The notes under the pieces: model-generated
What the model saw: the letters and a program-made list of their open reading frames with translations, nothing else
The model's database searches: none
Told to the model about the DNA's origin: nothing
Assembly: GCA_016783225.1 (NCBI GenBank)
Contig: JADHWZ010000085.1
Coordinates: 1-8,942, forward strand
Length of the DNA stretch: 8,942 nt
Reading direction: 5' to 3'
DNA from: Dehalococcoidia bacterium
Lineage (GTDB): Bacteria; Chloroflexota; Dehalococcoidia; GIF9; UBA5620
Shown: positions 1 through 4,584 of the stretch, one piece after another
Layout: every line of letters starts with the position of its first letter
Numbering within the stretch: the stretch's first letter is position 1
Made by a program: the position numbers and the translations under genes

Positions 1-75
1 ACTCGGCAGAAGCGTTTGTCATAGCCACAGGCTGGCCGCCCAAATCGGTCTTTGAAGGCCAGGGTTATGGAGAGC
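1..75. other. Left-edge segment with no assignable gene
   Basis: I can assign nothing here with confidence. On the plus strand two frames close within it, with stops at 22-24 and 53-55, so the tail of a plus-strand gene entering from the left is possible. On the minus strand an ATG at 22-20 opens a frame running off the left edge, but no convincing ribosome-binding site precedes it. The segment is too short to choose between these readings. Confidence 0.3.
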
Positions 76-100
76 CTATAACGGCTCGTCTTTCTTTTTC
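72..100 (+). terminator. Possible weak intrinsic terminator (plus strand)
   Basis: A 5-bp GC-rich stem, GAGCC (72-76) with GGCTC (83-87), encloses a 6-base loop. It is followed by a T-rich stretch at 88-100 (GTCTTTCTTTTTC). This is the layout of a rho-independent terminator for a plus-strand transcript entering from the left edge. The stem is short, and the T-rich tail coincides with lysine codons at the end of the opposing GYD gene, so the match may be coincidental. Confidence 0.3.
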
Positions 101-378
101 AGGGTGGCAATCAGATCGTCCAGGGGTATGGCGGTCAGGGTCAACGTCTGAAGGCCTCCTCTGCCGCTCAGATGTATCGCCACCTTGGCTGCGACCTGGT
201 CGCTCGGAGCCTCCAGGATATTGACGAAATCGTACTGCCCCAGAAGACCGTATTGGGCCAGTATCTTGACACCCATATACTCCACTTCCTTGTTCAGTTC
301 CTTGAGAAACTCTGGATATTCCTCGATCTTTTTCCTGCCTTCACCGGTAAGAGTTGTCAGCATAAGATATACAGCCAT
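76..378 (-). CDS. GYD-domain protein (small, ferredoxin-like fold)
   Basis: The 100-residue product matches the GYD family of small bacterial and archaeal proteins, a widespread group of ferredoxin-like fold whose biochemical role is not settled. It begins with an MAVYLMLTTLT strand, continues with a helix around residues 14-33, and carries the diagnostic GQYD tetrapeptide in a hydrophobic LLGQYDFVNI segment near the middle. It closes with a second strand-rich half (GLQTLTLTAI) and a charged tail. The length is typical of single-domain members. The start is well supported: AGGAGG (389-384) lies 5 bases upstream of the ATG. No signal peptide or membrane segment is visible, so it should be cytoplasmic. 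It appears to be a single-gene unit with its own -10 box. The family call is secure; the function is unknown. Confidence 0.85.
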   Translation of the reverse strand: MAVYLMLTTLTGEGRKKIEEYPEFLKELNKEVEYMGVKILAQYGLLGQYDFVNILEAPSDQVAAKVAIHLSGRGGLQTLTLTAIPLDDLIATLKKKDEPL

Positions 379-414
379 TGCTACCTCCTCTTGGTTGGTT
401 TTCTTGCTGTACTA

Positions 415-443
415 ATTATATGCCCCGTTATGCTGAAATACTA
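415..443 (-). promoter_or_regulatory. Probable promoter of the GYD gene
   Basis: A perfect TATAAT lies on the minus strand at 420-415, about 37 bases upstream of the GYD start codon, which leaves room for a leader of roughly 30 bases including the strong AGGAGG. The -35 position at 17-base spacing (443-438, TAGTAT) is a poor match. Just upstream lies an 11-base symmetrical C5-T-G5 sequence (446-456) that could serve as an activator or operator site. The -10 box is seen directly; promoter function is inferred. Confidence 0.5.
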
Positions 444-596
444 GACCCCCTGGGGGGAGGTTGTGCCGGTGGTCGGGTAGGACGTGAATTCGGTGGAAGC
501 AGTCGGCCCTCGTCGCTGCGCTTGGCTATCACGTTGGGTAGCCGACAACCGTCGGCCGTGCCCGCTTTCCTGCAGGAGACATGCGGTCGCGCTACG

Positions 597-625
597 TTGA
601 TTTTCCCGATGATTTCCCATACAAT
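597..625 (+). promoter_or_regulatory. Promoter for the gene at 684
   Basis: A housekeeping-type promoter is visible: TTGATT (597-602), a 17-base spacer, then TACAAT (620-625). These are four- and five-of-six matches to the consensus boxes at ideal spacing. The predicted transcript start near 632 gives a leader of about 50 bases before the ATG at 684. The promoter lies inside the artificially long open frame extending upstream of that ATG, which is good evidence that the gene starts at 684. Confidence 0.6.
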
Positions 626-683
626 AGCCTCGCAGTTGGGAGGTGGCTCGAAGCGCATTGCTGCCCGGGGAAGACAACTTGCG

Positions 684-1454
684 ATGAGCAAATTCGCTGA
701 CAGGTTACAACGTATCTACCGAGGTTCAGCACCGTCTATAGGCTTCCGCAAGCCCGGTGCTGATGCTGACAGTTCCGCGTTGCTACTCGTTGCCAACTTG
801 ACCAGGACAAATCCCAGAGACGCTAAGGCTATGGCTGGCGCTGGCATAGACGCCGCCATTGTGAGCACCGAAAGGGTAGATGCTGCCAGCTTTGGAAGAT
901 TAGCTTCGGCCATGGGTGATATCCCGCTGGGGTTATCAGTGGAAAGCGCCAGCCCGGATGAGATTGACGCGTATGTTGGTTCGGGCTGTGATTTTGTAGT
1001 CCTGGGGCTGAAGACGCCGCTGGAGGCAGTGGGGAAAGAAGGCATGGGCAGGATTCTCAGGATAGATGGCTCGCTGGACCAGGGCCTGGTCAGGGCCATC
1101 AATGACCTGCCGCTTGCAGTTGATGGCGTGCTTGTCGCGGGGGAAGAATGCTCGGTCACCATCGAGCGCTTGCTCATTTGCCAGCGCTTCGCCGAGCTGG
1201 TGGACAGGCCATTGCTGGTGACCGTCGGTTTGTCAGCAAGCAGTGGAGAGCTCGGCAGCCTGTGCCAAGCCGGGGTCAATGGGTTGGTGCTACCGGGGGG
1301 TCTGCCGGCGAAGGAGCTTGCCAAAGTGAAGAGGGCAATCGGCGCTTTGCCTCGCGTTTCTGGCAGGAAAGCCAAACGTGCTGCGTTGCTGCCTCGGCTC
1401 GGCGGCGGCCCGGAGGCCGAGATGGAGGAGGAGGAGGAGGAAGAGGAGATCTAG
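684..1454 (+). CDS. Conserved-looking hypothetical protein, alpha/beta (TIM-barrel-like), poly-Glu tail
   Basis: I do not recognise a characterised family. The 256-residue product shows regular alternation of hydrophobic strands and helices, with strands near residues 32-39, 56-61, 81-88, 104-110, 150-155, 177-184 and 198-204, several ending in glycine. This resembles a (beta/alpha)8 barrel of the phosphate-binding or dihydropteroate/keto-acid-lyase kind, but I see no catalytic signature. The C-terminus is low-complexity: a basic stretch (GRKAKRAALLPRL) and then eight consecutive glutamates encoded by a GAG/GAA run at 1425-1448. No signal peptide or membrane helix is evident. The frame stays open upstream to about 378, but I start at ATG 684 because a promoter sits at 597-625 and barrel-like sequence begins only after 684. 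A weak GGGGA lies upstream. That it is a real gene is likely; its function is unknown. Confidence 0.65.
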   Translation: MSKFADRLQRIYRGSAPSIGFRKPGADADSSALLLVANLTRTNPRDAKAMAGAGIDAAIVSTERVDAASFGRLASAMGDIPLGLSVESASPDEIDAYVGSGCDFVVLGLKTPLEAVGKEGMGRILRIDGSLDQGLVRAINDLPLAVDGVLVAGEECSVTIERLLICQRFAELVDRPLLVTVGLSASSGELGSLCQAGVNGLVLPGGLPAKELAKVKRAIGALPRVSGRKAKRAALLPRLGGGPEAEMEEEEEEEEI

Positions 1455-1597
1455 CGGGCTTGCTGCGCCTCTGGTGACGGAACGGCTTCCCACCAAATGG
1501 AGCACGTAGACACTGTCACCAACGCAAGCCACTGGCGATTAACTGGTCGCCATATGGTAACCTCGGCTGTTCCCGGTCTCGGCGTATTCTGACAGAT
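1455..1597 (+). promoter_or_regulatory. Inverted-repeat-rich spacer upstream of the LysE gene (possible structured leader)
   Basis: Several inverted repeats crowd this 143-base spacer. TGGTG (1472-1476) plus GGAA (1479-1482) can fold with TTCC (1487-1490) plus CACCA (1491-1495) around a CGGC loop. Alternatively TGGTGAC (1472-1478) pairs perfectly with GTCACCA (1515-1521), enclosed by a second perfect 7-bp pair, GGCTTGC (1457-1463) with GCAAGCC (1524-1530). The two folds are mutually exclusive. A third stem, TGGCGA (1533-1538) / TCGCCA (1547-1552), follows, then the palindrome CCATATGG (1550-1557). There is no U-tract, no clear promoter and no riboswitch class that I recognise. The repeats are seen directly; any regulatory role is inference. 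Confidence 0.35.
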
Positions 1598-2212
1598 ATG
1601 ACAGCAAACCTTGGCCTATTCCTACTATCGGCTGCAGGTATCTCTCTTTCCGGTGTTATGATGCCCGGTCCTCTTACCGCAGCTACCATTACCAAGGGCT
1701 ATCGGGAGAAATACGCTGGTATCTGGATAGCCCTGGGGCACGCGGTGGTCGAATTGCCTCTGATGGCGCTCATCTATTTCGGTTTTGCTCATTTCTTTGC
1801 TTCTCCAGAGGCCAAGAAGGTCATTGGCCTGGCCGGCGGCCTGATGCTGATTGTCATGGGGTCAATGATGTTGCGAGCCATCAAGAAGACCGCAGGAGAG
1901 GCTGCCGACCTGCCATATAACTCGTTTGTCACCGGCATCATAATGACTGGAACAAACCCTTATTTCTTCATATGGTGGGCGACCATTGGGATAGCCCTGG
2001 TAGCTACCTCTGCCGGTTTTGGCATATGGGGTCTCTTTCTGTTCGCGGCGGTACACTGGTCATGCGACCTGGTGTGGGAGCAGTTTGTTTCAATGAGCGT
2101 GTTCAAGACGAGGCATTTGTGGACGCAAGAGGTTCAGAGGGTTGTGCTTGGCATTTGTGCCCTGGTCTTGGTTGGCTTTGGCGTGTGGTTCTGTTTTTCC
2201 GCTTTCGTCTAG
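1598..2212 (+). CDS. LysE/RhtB-family membrane exporter
   Basis: This 204-residue integral membrane protein belongs to the LysE superfamily of exporters, which expel amino acids or related small solutes using the proton gradient. It has about six hydrophobic segments, roughly residues 5-27, 40-65, 74-94, 110-136, 139-160 and 180-203. The family's PGP motif falls at residues 23-25 near the end of the first segment (MMPGPL), and an NP pair at 120-121 opens a membrane segment (TNPYFFIWW), as is usual in this family. The length matches the normal 200-220 residues. The ATG at 1598 has only a weak Shine-Dalgarno sequence, but the N-terminus aligns with the family start. The substrate cannot be read from sequence. 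The stop overlaps a 10-base palindrome (CGTCTAGACG, 2206-2215), and the gene converges on guaB3 with a 12-base gap. Confidence 0.85.
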   Translation: MTANLGLFLLSAAGISLSGVMMPGPLTAATITKGYREKYAGIWIALGHAVVELPLMALIYFGFAHFFASPEAKKVIGLAGGLMLIVMGSMMLRAIKKTAGEAADLPYNSFVTGIIMTGTNPYFFIWWATIGIALVATSAGFGIWGLFLFAAVHWSCDLVWEQFVSMSVFKTRHLWTQEVQRVVLGICALVLVGFGVWFCFSAFV

Positions 2213-2224
2213 ACGGTTCCCGGT

Positions 2225-3370
2225 TCAGGGCATGGACTGCATTGACTGGAAGTACTTACCTTCGGTCTTTATGGCTGGGGCGATTACCATCTTGACCTTG
2301 TGCATGTCCTTGATGCTAAGGGCACCGCAGACGCCCATGGCGGTGCGCAGGGCACCGACGAAGTTCTCGGTGCCGCCGGTCATGGAGGTGGGTCCGAAGA
2401 GCAGTTGCTCAAGTGAAACCCTGGCACCAACTTTGACACGTGTTCCTCTGGGCAACGCCGGGTGAGGATGGGACATGCCCCAGTTGTAGCCTTTCCCCGG
2501 GGCTTCCGTGGCCTGCGCCAGGATTGACCCCAGCATCACGGCATCCGCTCCCGAGGCGAATGCTTTGCATAAGTCGCTACCGACGCGAATCCCACCATCG
2601 GTGATTACTGCCACGCGCTTGCCGGTTTCCTTGAGGTGGGTCTCGCGGGCGGCAGCGCAATCCATAGTGGCCGTCACCTGGGGCACGCCAACGCCAATGA
2701 CCTCCCTGGTCGTGCAGGCAGCTCCGGGACCGATCCCAACCAGGATGCCATCGATGCCCCCTCTCATCAGTTCCAGGGCGGCGGTGTACGTGACGCAGTT
2801 GCCGACTATGATCGGCATGGATAGCGTTTGACACAGCTCAGAAAAGATAAGCCCTCGGTAGCTCCTGGAAATGTGGCGAGCAGTGGTGACCGTTGATTGC
2901 ACCACCAGGATATCGGCACCTGCCTCTTTGGCGACCGGGGCAAGTCGCTTGGTAGTAGCTGGAATCAGTGATACGGCGCAAGTGGCTCCAGCCTGTTTTA
3001 TCGTTTGAATTCGCTCGGCAATGAGATTCTCCTTGACGGGCTGGGCATAAATCCTCTGGAGCAGCAAGGTTACGTCTGCGTCAGAGGCCTGGGTGATTTC
3101 AGCTAAGACCTCTTGGGGCTTCTCATATCTTGTTTGAATTCCGTCCAAGTTAAGAACGGCCAGGCCACCCAGCTTATTGGTCAGAACGGCGAAGTCCGGG
3201 TCGACTATGGCGTCCATCGCCGCAGCCAGAATAGGGGCGGAGAAAGTGAAGTTCCCGATGGTAAAATCAGTGTTTGCCTGGTCGGGATTGACGGTGACGT
3301 CTCCGGGGACGAGGGCAACTTCTTCAAAGCCGTAGGCGCGTTCCATTTCCTTGAATGTTGGGGCAGACAT
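2225..3370 (-). CDS. guaB3: GuaB3-type IMP dehydrogenase family protein
   Basis: The 381-residue protein has the IMP dehydrogenase / GMP reductase barrel. IMP dehydrogenase oxidises IMP to XMP with NAD+, the first committed step of GMP synthesis in the cytoplasm. The active-site loop is intact: GIGPGAACTTREV, with the catalytic cysteine at residue 219 and the following threonine at 220, then GVGVPQ. The nucleotide-phosphate site TDGGIRVGSDL and the downstream GADAVMLGS are also clear. The two CBS domains of classical GuaB are absent; the barrel runs through without a roughly 120-residue insert, and length and N-terminus fit the GuaB3 subgroup known from actinobacteria and cyanobacteria. Members of this subgroup have been annotated both as dehydrogenase and as reductase, so the exact reaction is less certain than the family. 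The ATG at 3370 follows a modest GAGAG and a strong promoter. It is transcribed alone, divergent from rsmI. Confidence 0.88.
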   Translation of the reverse strand: MSAPTFKEMERAYGFEEVALVPGDVTVNPDQANTDFTIGNFTFSAPILAAAMDAIVDPDFAVLTNKLGGLAVLNLDGIQTRYEKPQEVLAEITQASDADVTLLLQRIYAQPVKENLIAERIQTIKQAGATCAVSLIPATTKRLAPVAKEAGADILVVQSTVTTARHISRSYRGLIFSELCQTLSMPIIVGNCVTYTAALELMRGGIDGILVGIGPGAACTTREVIGVGVPQVTATMDCAAARETHLKETGKRVAVITDGGIRVGSDLCKAFASGADAVMLGSILAQATEAPGKGYNWGMSHPHPALPRGTRVKVGARVSLEQLLFGPTSMTGGTENFVGALRTAMGVCGALSIKDMHKVKMVIAPAIKTEGKYFQSMQSMP

Positions 3371-3398
3371 GGTTATCTCTCGGGGATTATTGTTGCAG

Positions 3399-3428
3399 AC
3401 TATAGCAAAGCCCTCGCCTTGAAGTCAA
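3399..3428 (-). promoter_or_regulatory. Promoter of guaB3
   Basis: On the minus strand TTGACT (3428-3423), an 18-base spacer and TATAGT (3404-3399) give two five-of-six matches to the sigma-70-type consensus. Transcription would begin near 3392, leaving a leader of about 22 bases. An inverted repeat CTTGA-AG-TCAAG (3418-3429) covers the -35 box and could be a repressor site, though such a short repeat may be accidental. Confidence 0.72.
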
Positions 3429-3455
3429 GCCAAGGTCTGATTTCCACGGATGGGC

Positions 3456-3484
3456 TAGACGCCTTCGCGGCGGTAGGCTATAAT
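3456..3484 (+). promoter_or_regulatory. Promoter of the rsmI-metG operon
   Basis: TAGACG (3456-3461, four of six), a 17-base spacer and a perfect TATAAT (3479-3484) form a plus-strand promoter. The predicted start of transcription at about 3490-3492 is only 7-9 bases ahead of the TTG start of rsmI, so the first message would be nearly leaderless. This promoter is divergent from that of guaB3; the two -35 boxes are 27 bases apart. Confidence 0.68.
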
Positions 3485-3498
3485 TAAGCGCGATTGAT

Positions 3499-4323
3499 TT
3501 GTGCCCTGCTCTGTACGTCGTAGCTACGCCGATCGGCAACCTGGAAGATATTTCCCTGCGTGCCCTGCGCTTGCTTGGCCAGGTGGGCCTGATTGCTGCC
3601 GAGGACACGCGCGCCACGCGCCAGATGCTGAATGCCTATGACATTAAGACGCGGCTGACCAGCTACCACGAGCACAACAAGCGGGCCAAGCTCGGCTATC
3701 TCCTGGACTGTCTCAAGGAGAAAGAGGTCGCCCTGGTCTCGGAAGCCGGTATGCCGGGACTGAGCGACCCCGGTTACGAGCTAATTGCGGCGGCCATCGA
3801 GTGTGGTATTCCCGTTGTGCCCATTCCTGGTGCCTCGGCGGTGATTACGGCCGTGGTGGTTTCTGGACTACCAGCCGGTCAGTTCGTTTATCTCGGCTTC
3901 TTGCCCCGCCGCCGTGGGCAAAGGCAGCGCCTTCTGAAGTCTGTGGCTGATGAGCCGCGGACTATGGTTGCTTTTGAAGCTCCGCACCGACTCTTGGAAA
4001 CGCTGGAAGATGCCCTCCAGGTACTGGGCGACAGGAAACTGGCAGCCTGCCGTGAGCTCACCAAGGTTCACGAGGAGATTTTCCGCGGCAGGTTGAGCGA
4101 GGCAATGGCGCACTTTGCTCAGCCAAGAGGTGAATTCACTTTGGTCGTTGAAGGCAAAACAAAAGAGAAGCCCGAGGTTGATGAACAAATTGAAGCCGAG
4201 CTACGCAAGTGCCGTCGGCAGGGGGTTGGTGCCAGGGAAGCGGTAGCTCGGTTGGCTGAAAGCAGCGGCGTGTCGAAAAAGAAGCTTTATCAGGCTTGGC
4301 TAAGGCTGAGTAAAGGAGACTAG
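3499..4323 (+). CDS. rsmI: 16S rRNA (cytidine1402-2'-O)-methyltransferase RsmI
   Basis: RsmI transfers a methyl group from S-adenosylmethionine to the ribose of C1402 in the decoding centre of 16S rRNA. The 274-residue product has the tetrapyrrole-methylase-type fold with the RsmI signatures in order: LYVVATPIGNL (5-15), AEDTR (34-38), SEAGMPGLSDPG (81-92) and PIPGASA (108-114). These are followed by the FLPRR loop, FEAPHRL, a CRELTKVHEE segment and GEFTLVVEG. The C-terminal 45 residues (REAVARLAESSGVSKKKLYQ) form the small helix-turn-helix-like tail seen in many members. No ATG lies ahead of the LYVVATPIGN strand. The only plausible starts are TTG 3499 or the rarer ATT 3493, and the in-frame stop at 3481-3483 limits extension. 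There is no Shine-Dalgarno sequence and the promoter sits immediately upstream. First gene of a four-gene operon. Confidence 0.93.
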   Translation: MCPALYVVATPIGNLEDISLRALRLLGQVGLIAAEDTRATRQMLNAYDIKTRLTSYHEHNKRAKLGYLLDCLKEKEVALVSEAGMPGLSDPGYELIAAAIECGIPVVPIPGASAVITAVVVSGLPAGQFVYLGFLPRRRGQRQRLLKSVADEPRTMVAFEAPHRLLETLEDALQVLGDRKLAACRELTKVHEEIFRGRLSEAMAHFAQPRGEFTLVVEGKTKEKPEVDEQIEAELRKCRRQGVGAREAVARLAESSGVSKKKLYQAWLRLSKGD

Positions 4324-4325
4324 GA

Positions 4326-4544
4326 ATGATTCGCGGTTGTATTGCTACAGGCGAAATCAGATGTGATGGGGAAGGTTGTCATCGTGTTATCCAGCATGGA
4401 GAGCGGTATCTGCTCAGCGAAGGAGAGGAAGGCGAAGTACTGCGTTTATGTGTCGACTGCTGCTTGAGGAAAGGCTACTCCAACTATGTGGCAGAACAGG
4501 GCGAAAAGGCGTTGACCTTTTTCCCGCCCCCGCCGGGTTCATAA
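4326..4544 (+). CDS. Small zinc-ribbon-like Cys-rich protein of unknown function
   Basis: The 72-residue protein carries two cysteine clusters, C13-x4-C18 with H19 following, and C42-x2-C45 with C46 adjacent, about 24 residues apart. This spacing suits a single zinc-ribbon or treble-clef-like knuckle. Between them a short beta segment (GERYLL) and an acidic turn resemble the generic CxxC...G-E-Y...LCxxC ribbon found in many small bacterial proteins. The tail is proline-rich (FFPPPPGS). The ATG starts 2 bases after the rsmI stop and has a good AAAGGAG (4312-4318) seven bases upstream, so it is probably translated together with rsmI. metG follows after 40 bases. The function is not known. Position in an rRNA-methylation/tRNA-charging operon suggests, but does not show, a role near translation. 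Real coding is supported by the ribosome-binding site and the cysteine pattern. Confidence 0.72.
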   Translation: MIRGCIATGEIRCDGEGCHRVIQHGERYLLSEGEEGEVLRLCVDCCLRKGYSNYVAEQGEKALTFFPPPPGS

Positions 4545-4584
4545 CAGAATTTGAGGGACGGGCTTGTGACTGCGAGGCAGATTG

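Larger units (their letters stand above)
379..683. other. Intergenic region, GC-rich with inverted repeats
   Basis: This 305-base gap separates two divergently oriented genes. Its left end holds the GYD ribosome-binding site and promoter, and its right end holds the promoter for the gene at 684. The middle (about 437-600) is GC-rich and contains a perfect 6-bp hairpin, GCCGAC (541-546) / GTCGGC (551-556) with a 4-base loop. A second GTCGGC at 502-507 could pair with the same GCCGAC. The region is open in more than one frame on both strands, but none of those frames has a credible start or recognisable protein. It may be a dispersed repeat, a small structured RNA, or spacer DNA. Confidence 0.45.

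Noticed and set aside
455..590. Possible cobalamin riboswitch (a CAGGAGAC...TGC box at 573-583 and GGTG/CCC...CTG-like boxes upstream)
   Set aside because: The resemblance is partial: the GGGAA and GCCACTG-type boxes are missing, and the 3' box has no matching 5' strand to close the outer stem.
378..683. N-terminal extension of the gene at 684 by about 100 residues
   Set aside because: The extension has no protein-like character, contains inverted repeats and the probable promoter (597-625), and overlaps the GYD promoter.
716..1375. A 219-residue open frame antisense to the gene at 684
   Set aside because: Serine/proline-rich translation typical of a GC-rich shadow frame; the plus-strand frame has the strand/helix periodicity and a promoter.
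1457..1530. A 74-base element closed by a perfect 7-bp stem, the size of a tRNA
   Set aside because: Neither strand has a T-loop (TTCGA-like) sequence, a 5-bp T-stem or an anticodon stem in the right place.
2206..2215. Palindrome CGTCTAGACG as a bidirectional terminator between the LysE gene and guaB3
   Set aside because: The self-complementary sequence leaves no loop and lacks a T-run on either side.
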